Position numbers and translations under genes: made by a program
Shown here: piece by piece, positions 46,495-58,600 of the stretch
How positions within the stretch are numbered: position 1 is the first letter of the stretch
How the letters are laid out: every line of letters starts with the position of its first letter
Assembly (NCBI GenBank): GCA_947044365.1
Contig: OX345639.1
Coordinates: forward strand, 4,686,944-4,750,943
Source: Petrosia ficiformis
Lineage: Eukaryota > Porifera > Demospongiae > Haplosclerida > Petrosiidae
Direction: 5' to 3'
Length of the DNA stretch: 64,000 nucleotides
Notes under the pieces: model-generated
The model's input: the letters and a program-made list of their open reading frames with translations, nothing else
What the model was told of the DNA's origin: nothing
Databases searched by the model: none

Positions 46495-49027
46495 ATGGAC
46501 GAGAAGCAACTTCTTCTAGAGAAAGAAAGACACGGTATTAACAGCGTATCTGATGTTGCAGAAAGTAAAATTCCATGCTCTCCTTACAAACCAACACTAA
46601 ATCATCAAGGTAGTGAGAAATCATCCACTGGGTCTATTTCATGGAAACATTTAAAATTATTTATTTTTCCTGTTGAAATAGTCAGCTTTTTATTCTTATT
46701 TGGTATGTATTTTGAAATGCAGCTTTACCAACAGTACTACTTCCAGCGTATTTTTAGGACGATCATCAAAGATAATGTCACGAATATGTCTATAGATGAT
46801 ATATGCTTGAATCAAAGTCTGATTGAAAACATAACAAGTTCTGAATCTTTTGTCAAAGGTCAAAAGATGGTGAATGATTTTAGTATGATCACAGTAATAA
46901 TATTTCTTCTCCCTAGTATAGTAGTGTCACTCTTTGCTGGTCCTCTCTCAGATCGATATGGTCGTAAACCTCTTTTTGCTAGTGTATTCATTGGACAGTT
47001 AATAGCTGCTGTTTGTATAGTATTGATTGTGTATTTAGAATTGAATATGTTATATTTCTTCATTGGTGCTTTTGCAATGGGCATATCGGGTGGATTTGGA
47101 GTAATGATGGGTGCAACATTTTCTTACATCAGTGATGTCACTCCTAAAAAGTGGTTGACCATTCGTATGGGAATAGTCGAAGCCTCGATATTTGTCAGTA
47201 CAGCGACCAGCTCTGCAGCTGCATATAAGTGGATACAACTCACTAACTGTACCTTCAAACCTCAAGTATGGGTTGTTGTAGCAGCTGTCGTGTTGGGACT
47301 AATTTACACGATTATTATTCCTGAATCACTCAGCAAGGAATCGAGAGTCAAAAACATGTCCAAGTCAAAGAAGGGACTCAAATCTCTTGCCATAGGTGTC
47401 AAGATTTTTTTCTGGAAATCATATCTTGGTATTAATGTGTGGAAACTTTGGATTGTATTAATAGTGATGGTACTGATAATGATCAATCAAAACGGCATTA
47501 CAGAGATCATAGCTTACATTTTACACAACAAACCATTGGAATGGGACTATGAACTCATAGGAACATATATAGCCCTTTCTTCGGTTTCACATTTGGTTGC
47601 TCTGATTTTTCTTCTTCCTATTCTTGTCTTGATTAAGTTACCTGATTCAGTTATTACACTTATAGGTGTGTGTGTTTCTTGTGGTATGTATGTGTTTGCT
47701 GCCTTATTGACCAAGTCATGGGAAATGTTTGTAGGTGAGTTTACTCCTCCATGGTTCAAATTCACTATGACTGCAAAATAGACTTTATATGTACTATATA
47801 GACATAAAATTAATACATGATTATACTGTATCTCACAAAAAACAACATCAAGATAATGTGTGTTAAATTAAATGTTCCAAGAATTAAATGACCGATTAAT
47901 TAACCTCATCTCGATTTCTCTTTCGACAGTTGGAGTCATTATAGGTATTGAAGCTATCAGTATTCCTGGATTAAGATCAACTGTAGCAAGAAGTATAAAG
48001 AAGGAAGACTTAGGTACAGTTAACCACAAGTAATTACAGGTATATATCTTTGATAAATCCATCAAAGACTTGTGTTGGTTGTCTACAGTTTAGATTGAAA
48101 TTATGGGGTATTGCAAAATCATAGGGTCTCATGATATAATGTAATATCCATGCTCATCTAGTACTATATAAGCCATCACCTTTAATTTCAACATCAAGTA
48201 TCTAATACAGGTGCTATATTCATTATAATATTACGTTCTTTAGGTGCTGCATTCTCTATACTGGCCATCTTCCAGTTAATTGCCACAATATTAGCTACTA
48301 TTGTGTTCAATCAGGCCTACAGACCAGAGGATACTAGTAAGAAAAGAAATCCTAGCATTGTCTTCTGGATGTCAGCTGGTATTTCATTTGTTGCAATAGT
48401 TCTGATGTAGGTTTATTGGTATAGTGCTATGCGTAAAGTTATAACATACCGCCAAATGCCACATATAAATATAGTGAGATGACATCAAGCCAAAGGGGCA
48501 TATTATTGTCATATATTTAATGTGTGCAGAGGAACAGTATGCTATAACTGTTTTGTAGCAAGAAAATGAAGTATAAAAGTACATTGTATTTCTTTCCAGA
48601 ACTTTTGAATTGGTCTATGGACTACTTGCCTGTCTTTGATAGAAAAAGTGAATGTTTAGTTATAAAGTAGACCTGCAGTCATGTGGCTAATATATTTAAT
48701 TAAGGTTACATGCGTAACTGTGCTTCTTCTGATTAAAATATTGGAGGTCAATTGCCAAAGAGCATCGTTATGAGTACAATTATACATAGATAGATTATGT
48801 ATAATAATTATATGATCCTGATTTGCAAATCTGTCACATGAAATTAAGTCAATATCACATGACATTGTGTATGTTTATGTGTAGGTGTCAAATGGAACAT
48901 CGTATGTTTGTATGTTCCTGCTAGTATCATCATCCTATTTTTATTTTATAGGTTAATTTTGGTTTTTGCTAGATGTATAGGAAAAGAATGGAAGAAGGAA
49001 AAACAAAATGACAATATGATTGAATGA
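46495..49027 (+). CDS. SLC46-like major facilitator transporter 3
   Basis: Third paralogue, from a distinct subgroup with transporter 4. Exons 46495-47734, 47930-48013, 48244-48406, 48952-49027; 520 residues. The start MDEKQLLLEKERHG is chosen because the same MDEKQ start occurs in transporter 4; earlier in-frame codons lack an ATG. There is a longer N-tail than in transporters 1-2, then FPVEIVSFLFLFGMYFEMQL, external loop with NVTN and NITS sites, motif A variant GPLSDRYGRKP, and YISDVTPKKWLTIRMGIVEA. Exon 3 is 163 bases, against 172 in the others, so it is three codons shorter. The C-tail is short and polar. The 5' end of a sister copy is preserved as a relic at 42878-43135. Confidence 0.9.
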
Positions 49028-49346
49028 CAATATGATCGAATAACAGTGGATGCTGCAAACGAATGAAGGATTTGATAGTTAATTTAATATCATGTGACTA
49101 TCACATGGTATTTGTGCAGGAACGAAAATTTCTATCCTTTATTCAGAAATAATATATACATACAAACCAAACACAGACAATAGGATTACATTAACCTCAG
49201 CTTTGTCTATACATACATCCAGGTTTATAAAGATATTGAATGCATGTCCACACTAATATTATGGCCTATTGCATAACAATGAATTGTGTGAACATGTGAT
49301 TTTTTTGTCCACACCTTTTGAATGATCAGATGATTTTTACAAAGCG

Positions 49347-51945
49347 ATGGACGAGAAACAACCTCTTCTAGAGAGCGAAAGACGCTGTATTAACAGCGTA
49401 TCTAATTATGATACAGAAAATGAGATTCTATCCTCTCCTTCGAGTCAGTCACCAAGTAGTGAGAAATCAATCCTTAGGCCTATTTCGTGGAAAACTGTAC
49501 GATTATTTATTTTCCCTGTCGAAGTAGTCAACTTTTTATTCATGTTTGGGGTGTATTTTCAAATGCAGCTTTACCAACAGTACTACTTCCAGCGTATTTT
49601 TAGGACGATCATCGAAGATGATAATGTCACTGAATTAAACATCTCCATGGATCACATATGCTTGTATCAAAGTTTGATTGAGAACTTAACAAGTTCTCAA
49701 TCCTTTGTCAAAGGTCAAAGGATGGTGAATGATTTTGGTATGATTACGGTAATAATATATCTTCTCCCTAGTATAGTAGTGTCGGTCTTTGCTGGTCCTC
49801 TCTCGGATCGATATGGTCGTAAACCTGTGATGATCAGTGTATTCATTGGACAGTTAATAGCTGGTGTTTCTGGAATAGTCATTGTGTATTTGGAATTAAA
49901 CATGTATTATTTTGTCATTGGTGCTTTTACAACAGGCATATCGGGTGGATTTGGAGTAATACTGGGTGCAGCATTTGCTTACATCAGTGATGTCACTCCT
50001 AAAAAGTGGTTGACCATTCGTATGGGAATAGTCGAAGCCTCGATATTTGTTGCTACAGCAACCAGCTCTGCAGCTGCTGATAAGTGGATACAGCAAACTA
50101 ACTGTACCTTCCGACCTCAAGTGTGGGTTGTATTATTAGTTGTTTTAATGGGACTAATTTACACGATTATTATTCCTGAATCACTCAGCAAGGAATCAAG
50201 AGTCAAAAACATGTCCAAGTCGAAGAAGGGATTCAAGTCTCTAGCAACAGGTGTCAAAATTTTTTTCTGGAAATCATATCTTGGTATTAACATGTGGAAA
50301 CTATGGATTGTATTAATAGTGATGGTACTGATAATGATCAATCAAACAGGCCTTACAGAGATTATAAATTATTTCTTACACAACAAACCATTGGAATGGG
50401 AATATGGTACCATAGGAATATACATGGCTGTTACTTCTATTTCACATTTGGTTGCTCTGATTTTTCTTCTTCCCATTCTTGTCTTGATTAAGTTACCTGA
50501 TTCAGTTATTATACTTATAGGTGTGTGTGTTTCTTGTGGTATGTATGTGTTTGTTGCCTTATTGACCGAATCGTGGGAAATGTTTGTAGGTGAGTTTAAA
50601 AAAAACCTCTCCATTATATGTAGTGTATAGTCATAATATTAAAACATGAAACTGTAATATAGTGTGTAGTTTAATGTCATAAGATTAATACATGATTATA
50701 CTGTAACTTAATACTTTATATGTAATATAGTGTATAGTTTAATGTCATAAGATTAATACATGATTATACTGTAACTCAAAGCAACAGATTGACACATACA
50801 CTAAGATGGGAAGAAATGTTCCAAAAGTTAAATGACTTTTTTACTATTAAATTGTGATTCTATTAAGCTCATCTTGATTTCTCTTTCGATAGTTGGAGTC
50901 GTTATAGGTATTGAAGCCATTAGTGCTCCTGGATTAAGATCAATTGTAGCAAGAAGTGTAAAGAAGGAAGATTTAGGTACAGTTAACCACAAGTATATAC
51001 ATACCTTTGATTAATCCATCAAAGATTTGTGTTGGTGTCAGTTATATAACAGTTTACATTGGAAATTGTATGGTCTGGTGAAGTTATAAGGTGTCAAGTT
51101 ATAGTTTTTCATGAATCAAAAGGTCTCGTGATTTACTGGGCAATATTCATAATTGAATAAGATATCCTTATTTTGATATAAGTAATGACTAAGTATTACT
51201 CAGCTAGTACTATGTAGGCTAACACAACATCTTATGTTCTTTAGGTGCTGCATTCTCTATATTGGCCATCTTCCAGTTATTTGCCACACTAATATCTACT
51301 GTTGTGTTCAATCAGGCCTACAGACCAGAGGATACTAGTGATGGGAGTAGTAAAACAGATCCTAGAATTGTCTTCTGGATGTCAGCTGGTATATCAGCTC
51401 TTGCAATTTATCTACTGTAAGATAGTGCTATGTAACATACCTGGATCCCATATTGTCACTGATATCATATCAAGCCTGAGTGCATATTGTAACATACCTG
51501 AATCCATATTGTCACTGATATCATATCAAGCCTGAGTACATATTGTAACATACCTGGATCCCATATTGTCACTGATATCATATCAAGCCTGAGTGCATAT
51601 TGTAACATACCTGAATCCATATTGTCACTGATATCATATCAAGCCTGAGTACATATTGTAACATACCTGAATCCCATATTGTCACTGGTATCATATCAAG
51701 CCTGAGTGCATATTGTCATCACAGGAAGCTAATTGTTTTGTGGCATTGGCAAAAGTATTGCTTGTTGTAGTTTATTATATTGTATGTTTGTATGGGCAAA
51801 CTATATAGTATATATCATCATCCTATTTTTTTAAAGGTTAATCTTGATTGTTGTCGGATATGTAGGAAGAAAATGGAAGAAGGGAAAACAGGATGATAAA
51901 GTGTTTATTAATAACAGCATTATAGATAATGCTGTGAATGAATGA
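49347..51945 (+). CDS. SLC46-like major facilitator transporter 4
   Basis: Close tandem copy of transporter 3. Exons 49347-50589, 50893-50976, 51245-51416, 51837-51945; 535 residues. It has the MDEKQPLLESERR start, GPLSDRYGRKPVMISVFIG, YISDVTPKKWLTIRMGIVEA, a second half with GIYMAVTSISHLVALIFLLP, and a longer C-tail (KWKKGKQDDKVFINNS). Differences from transporter 3 are spread evenly, so this duplication is older than that of 1 and 2. The QPLLESE N-terminus could be a dileucine sorting signal (inference). Substrate unknown. Intron 3 holds a 57-bp array. Confidence 0.9.
51420..51725. repeat. 57-bp minisatellite in transporter 4 intron 3
   Basis: Five copies of a unit with gtaacatacctggatcccat and atcatatcaagcctgagtgc. 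It starts right after the exon end at 51416. Confidence 0.92.
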
Positions 51946-52884
51946 TTTGATAATTCATTTAATATTATGTGACTATCACATGACATTAGTATCTGTGTAA
52001 GAATTGAAACTTTTCTATAATTTATTATAATTATATTTAGTTAATTATAATAATATATTCAATTCACATAAAATCATTAAAAATTAAGTGTTCCAATTTG
52101 ATCAATATCAATCAGACTTGTATCTAGTCTCGCATAGTCAGACCCATCCCATTGCCAGCGAGGGATCAGTCTTGTTATGCGTGACTAACTTGTCTCCTCT
52201 TGTTTCTATTCTGTCACCTTCCTTGCATATTCTATTCTTTCTATTTAATGTAGTAACCTGTATGTATGCATAGATTTAGATGAATGGATTAAGTGATTGA
52301 ATATAGGTTGTGCTATGATTTTGCAGCATTACAGCTATTGGGTCCAGAGGAATCGAAATAGCTGTAATGCTGCAGAATCAGTTTAAAACCTGGTTTCCAC
52401 TATACAAATAGTTCACACATGAATATCATTAGTTTATTATTAGGAAATAATAATCATGTTTACTGGTACTATTTGGGGACCCCTCATAAATAATAATCAT
52501 GTTTACTGGTACTATTTGGACCCCTCATAAATAATAATCAGGTACTATTTGAACCCCTCATAAATAACATCTATTCATGTCATGGTTTAATGGATGGATA
52601 GATGGATGAAATAACCTGGGCAATAGAAGTGGCAGCAGCAGCAAGTCCAAGCATTGACCTCCACTTCCACCATATAGAGATGAAGAAAGGAAGAACGGCT
52701 AGTGTGATTCACATAATAATCCTGGTTGATATAGACTGATATATTTATATATTAGATATTCTTTACAAGATTTCTACTTTTACAATCCCTTAGATATTGC
52801 AAGTGAAGTCATATTCGTGCCTGCTTAAAAATAAAATATTGCCATATACGTTTAATAAATAAATAAATTTGTTATAACTATTTA
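51946..52884. other. Gap between convergent transporters 4 and 5
   Basis: No intact gene. It holds a strong hairpin (52317-52339 with 52357-52380; stem gcagcattacagctat), a three-copy block with ataataatcatgtttactgg at about 52440-52562, and a small SLC46 relic at 52676-52733. Confidence 0.7.
52676..52733 (-). pseudogene. Fragment of an SLC46 exon 1
   Basis: About 58 bp nearly identical to 55124-55181 of transporter 5, coding NQDYYVNHTSRSSFLHL in the first external loop. Homology ends abruptly on both sides. It is likely the remains of a further family member. Confidence 0.75.
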
Positions 52885-53057
52885 TTATTGTGTTCCCATT
52901 TGGTCGTTATCTGATAACGTTAATATACTATTATAAGAAGAAGTATCAGATTCATCTCCCAATAGACCTCTTGTTTCAATTTTGTTGCTCTCCATGATAT
53001 TATACATTGTTCTCTTTCTCTTACAAAACATTAATAACCTGTATTTATGTGTGTGTG

Positions 53058-53089
<32 letters not shown>

Positions 53090-55529
53090 TGTATGTATGT
53101 ATGTATGTATGTATGTACGTATGTATGTATGTATGTATGTATAAATGTATGTTCGTGTGTATGTATGTATGTGTATGTATGTGTATATATATGTGTATAT
53201 ATGTGTATATGTATGTATGTGTATGTATGTGTGTAGTATGTATGTATGTGTATGTGTGTTTGTAAGTGTGTACGTATATATGTGTATGTATGTGTGTATG
53301 TATGTATGTATGTATGTATGTATGTATGTATGTGTTTGTGTATGTATGTATGTATGTGTATGTGTGTTTGTAAGTGTGTACGTATATATGTGTATGTATG
53401 TGTGTATGTATGTATGTATGTATGTATGTATGTATGTATGTGTTTGTGTATGTATGTATGTATGTGTTTGTGTATGTATGTATGTATGTATGTATGTATG
53501 TATGTATGTATGTATGTATGTATGTATGTATGTATGTATGTATGTATGTATGTATGTATGTATGTATGTATGTATGTATGTATGTATGTATGTATGTATG
53601 TATGTATGTATGTATGTATGTATGTAGGGATTAATGGATAGTAGATGAATGGATTGATTTCACAATTAGTAAATATATATCAGGAAATATAAAATACTTA
53701 CAACACAAGTGGAACTGATAAGCTACATATAGCAGCCATGATCCAGAATGCAATTCCAGCATTAATCTGATGACCATCAATAGTTGTTTCTGGTCGGTAG
53801 GTTTCATTAACAATCACAGTTGCAATGATAGAAGCAAAAGTTTGAATAGCTGAAGACATTGTAAGTACAGCACCTAGAATCAAATACACACTATGTCATA
53901 ATTTAGAAAAGTAATAATACTATATATAGACCTTGATCTTCGGGACTGACCAATTCCGATAGGATTGATCTGGTAGTAGGAGAAGTAAAAACAGTCAATC
54001 CATTTACAATTCCAGCTGTAGAAAATAAATTACAATTATATACTTATTGATTGACCCTTGTAATGGAGTTTTAATAAATGGGTTACTATGATTGTCTATT
54101 ACTGGAGGAAATAGGAGTTCCAAATTTAGAATTCTAGATTTGAGAAACAGTAAAATTAATACCCACATTTTTAGCAACAAATTGTACTTACAATTTTCAA
54201 TTACAAATTATAATAAGTGTACCTATGTATGATTTCGTATCTAGTTGACTTACCTACATACATTTCCCAGCTGGTTTTAACATTAGCTATGATTAAATTT
54301 GCTGCTACAGCAGTCAAAGCTCCGATAAGACACACAACAAGATCTGATAGTTTTAATAGAACTAATACCGGTAGTACAACTAGTAGAGCTACTCCTGTTG
54401 ATGAAGCAGCTACAGCTCCGTATATACCAATTGTGTTGTAATTCCATTCTAAAGGTCTGTTATGAAGAAAGTAGTTAGTAATCTCAGAGTTACCCACAAC
54501 ATTTAAAACTCCTATGCTAAGAATGATTGATGCTACACATAGCCTCCACCATTTCCGTATTCCTAAGTAGTTTGGATTAAGGAATATCTTCAATCCATTA
54601 AATGCCTTGCACAACTGTTCGCTGATGTTGCTGTTATTGGTACTTTCTCTTTGCCGCGATTCTGGAATCAACAGAACATAAATTAGAATAACGATACTCA
54701 CAGATACCATGAGAAGTGCAGGAAGAAGGAATACACAATTAGTGGACTGTATCCAATTATTAGCAGCCACAGATGAAAGAATGCGACCAAAGGTAATGGA
54801 TAACTCCACAAATCCCAAACGTACTGTTAGCCATCTTTTTGGTGTTATGTCCACTACCACAGCACCAACGAGTCCAAGTATAAAACCAAATCCTCCACTT
54901 GCTCCATAGAAACCAAATGCAATTAAATAATAATGTACATCTAGTTTCCAATACACAATTACTAATTGAATTATCGAAATACATAAAACACCTATCACTC
55001 CATACAATATCATTGGTTTACGACCTACTACATCTGATAAAGGACCCAGGAATATAGTTATCATAGCAGACATTATGATAAATATGATATTGGAATACAT
55101 GTTAAGATCATTCACTCTTTGTTGGAGATGAAGGAAGGAAGAGCGGCTCGTGTGATTCACATAATAATCCTGGTTGATACAGAAGTCATTGGAGTGTGAA
55201 GGTAAAAAATTTAGCTTATCATTTGCAAGATGTTGGAAATAGTACAGTTGGCATAGTGTTGAGAAATACATCACAGAAAAAACGAAACCAAAAAAAAAGA
55301 TTTCAATGGGAAAGATCATTCTTCTGAAACCCACCCATGATATCTGACATAGCTGAGGATCTGCAGCATCAGATGGGAGATAATTAACCCACTGTCCACT
55401 AGAACCTGTAGAGGATAAAGAAGGTCTTCTGCTGCTACCTCGACTACTCACTCTGCTAGTATTAGTAGTGATTATAACTCTAGTAGGTGGTTGCTGACTT
55501 GTATCACTACTACTCTCCATGCTTATCAT
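52885..55529 (-). CDS. SLC46-like major facilitator transporter 5
   Basis: The only minus-strand member and the most diverged. Exons 55529-54254, 54015-53932, 53873-53702, 53038-52885; 561 residues, same phases. The start is ATG 55529 (MISMESSS) or ATG 55520 (MESSSDTS). A long Ser/Thr/Arg-rich N-tail (SRVSSRGSSRRPSLSSTGSS) offers possible phosphorylation sites. Then FPIEIFFFGFVFSVMYF, loop with NHTS site, GPLSDVVGRKPMILYG, VVDITPKRWLTVRLGFVEL, and an acidic C-tail after TLSD. Intron 3 is mostly an ATGT microsatellite. It is head-to-head with the large 3' gene, with 108 bp between start codons. Substrate unknown. Confidence 0.9.
53050..53628. repeat. (GTAT)n microsatellite with higher-order repeat
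   Basis: About 580 bp in transporter 5 intron 3. A roughly 120 bp block (tgtttgtaagtgtgtacgta and flanks) occurs twice (near 53258 and 53365) before a long pure GTAT run. Confidence 0.95.
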
Positions 55530-55637
55530 GCATCACATGATAAGATAATATTCATAGGCCTTCAATATCTCCAGACCCTATTTTGTCAGGTGCAGACATG
55601 GAATCAAAGTCATCAAGTTATTGGTATTAAAGACTTG
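55530..55637. promoter_or_regulatory. Very short divergent promoter, transporter 5 / large 3' gene
   Basis: 108 bp between the opposed start codons; the two 5' leaders probably overlap. No core element is recognised. Confidence 0.45.
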
Positions 55638-58600
55638 ATGGAGAGAAGCAGAGCTGAGATGTCACTAGTATCACTACCATTGAAAGATGAAGATGTTGCC
55701 AAAAAGTTAGAAGTGGTCATTTTTAACTTGATATCTCTTGGGGAGTGGGAGGCTGCTAAAGGACATGTGAGATCTTTAGCAAGTAGAAATGAAACTAGAC
55801 AAAGTGCTAAACAACTTCTAAAGACCTTGATATTCAGTGGTCAAGATTTCTGGTAAGTTTTTTATTAATTAGCTTAAAATTCCACACCTCCTCTTTATCA
55901 CATGGTTAGGAAGGAGTCCCCTTCAGTACCGTCTTCTCATCACCTGTCGTTGTTAGCACTCCAGTCGTTTGTTGAGTTATTTCCAGATAATAAGGTCAGT
56001 TGTAAATAAAAAATAGATTAATTTATTAAAGATCGTAGTTAATATACTATGGCCAGCTTATTTATTATTCAAACTGGACCACACCCCTTAATAATGTACA
56101 GCTCTCTACTATACAATGCAGCTGCTTTTATTATCATACATGTATATAATAGGCGGAGTTACCAGACACTATCGAGGAGCTGATTAAATTTCATTTGTTG
56201 ATGTTCAATGCCCGTACCTGTGAAGGCCACACCCCTCAATTAGAAGTAAGCTACAGACATTAATTATAATTATTACAATTGAGATATCAAAAATACAATA
56301 CATGTAAGTATGATTATATTATTACACATGTCCTGTACCTTATTTCATAAACTACATGTATTAGTCTATTAGGTTTGTTCATAGTATAGTGTTGTTTTAT
56401 AGTTTGACAAAATGACTACTTTTAGTTATAGTTATAGTATGCCCGGTTTCTCAAACTTTTAGTTTAGTTATAGTTTAATTAACTAAAATAATATTAGGCT
56501 TACTAAAAGGGTTTTAGTTTTAGTTAACTAACTATCATTATTGGCCAATTTTCATTTAGTTGACTTGTAATTCAGTTAACTAAAATAACATTAGTTGATA
56601 CTGACAATTACCATATGAATGTGCTATATCATAAGGTTAATTAATACATGATTATACTGTAACTCAATAATGAAGCAATGAATTGAAATATCACATACAC
56701 AACAGGAAGCATAACTATATGAAAATAGTACAACTGAAGAGATTGTTGATCACTCCAAACTAAAGTTATGAACAGGTCATGGTGAACATGAATGACCAAT
56801 GTTTAATGTACTGTTATGTGTTTATACATTTGGGGGATCCCAGGGTGCCTCTATATAAAACCCTGCTTGTTATTCAGCCATTTTGAAAAGCAAGCTGATA
56901 AATTTTAACATGCAGGAAATCTAATAGTTGGTTCATTAACAATAATTATTATTCTTGTTTCTGAAATAAACAGAATCATTAGTTATGAATGTCATCTTTT
57001 CATAGGAATGGCTGAATGGATACTTTCGGACTCATGTTATTAAAACTTCCCTTCAGATGCCTTCACCTCCGCACACATTCCCAAACTCTGTACAAAGCTT
57101 CTTACGATCTCTTGTATCAAACAATCCACCGCTAGGCCACACCTTACTGAGCTGTCTTACAGTGACGGAAAATGCACAGTATCTGTTGAACAATGAGACG
57201 CTACAACTAATATACATAGACTGTATAGATACTAGTCTAAGTAAGATAGAAACAGAGGGAGAAGAAGTGGAGTCACATGTGGGCGTGGTTGAAGATCTGA
57301 ATGATATAGTAGAACACATATACAATATGTTATCATTGATGGATCCATGGCCTGAAATGACACGTATGATTAAAAATGTTGATAGAGTTCTTTTGAAGCT
57401 TTTGCAGTCGGGATTGAGTAGAGAAGGAGAAAATGAAGTTGCTGGGGTTGTGTTCAAACCAGAGATTATTTATAGTTGTCTCATCGGACGATCTTCTCCA
57501 ATACTTATACAAAGATACCAAGATATTGAGGAGTTCTTGGGAGTTGATCTCGTCCAGGATACTGGTGTGTATCAAGAGGTTGAGTCTGAAAGACACATAC
57601 TTAATAGTGATGATTACTGGAAGACTGAGTTTTATCGTGCTCTGAAAGAGAAACAACATTTCCTTGAAAGAATAATGGTGAGAATTATCTATCTATCTGA
57701 CATTCTGTCTGTCTATTTATCTGTCTATCATATTCTCTATTGTACTCATTGATTCATTGATTTATTCATTGATTCATTCATTGATTCATTCACTGATTGA
57801 TTCATTAATTCATTGATTCATTGATTTATTGATCCATTCATCATTGATTCATTGATTCATTGACTCATTGATTCATTGATTCATTGGTTCATTGATTCAT
57901 TGATCCATTCATTGATTCATTCATTGATTCATTAATTCATTGATTCATTGATTCATTGATTCATTGGTTCATTGATTCATTGATCCATTCATTGATTCAT
58001 TAACTCATTGATTCATTGATTCATTCATTGATTCATTCATTGATTCATTCATTGATTCTTAATTCATTGATTCATTGATTCATTGATTCATTGATCCATT
58101 CATTGATTCATTAATTCACTGATTCATTGATTCATTGATTCATTGATTCATTGATTCATTCATTGATTCATTAATTCACTGATTCATTGATTCATTCATT
58201 GATTCATTAATTCATTGATTCATTGATTCATTGATTCATTGATCCATTCATTGATTCATTAATTCACTGATTCATTGATTCATTGATTCATTGATTCATC
58301 AATCCATTCATTGATTCATTCATTGATTCATTGATCCATTCATTGATTCATTAATTCATTGATTCATTGATTCATTGATCCATTCATTGATTCATTGATT
58401 CATTAATCCATTCATTGATTCATTAATTCATTGATTCATTGATTCACTGATTCATTGATTCATTGATTCATTGATTCATTGATTCATCGATCCATTCATT
58501 GATTCATTCATTGATCCATTCATTGATTCATTCATCGATCCATTCATTGATTCATTCATTGAGCCATTCATTGATTCATTCATTGATCCATTCATTGATT

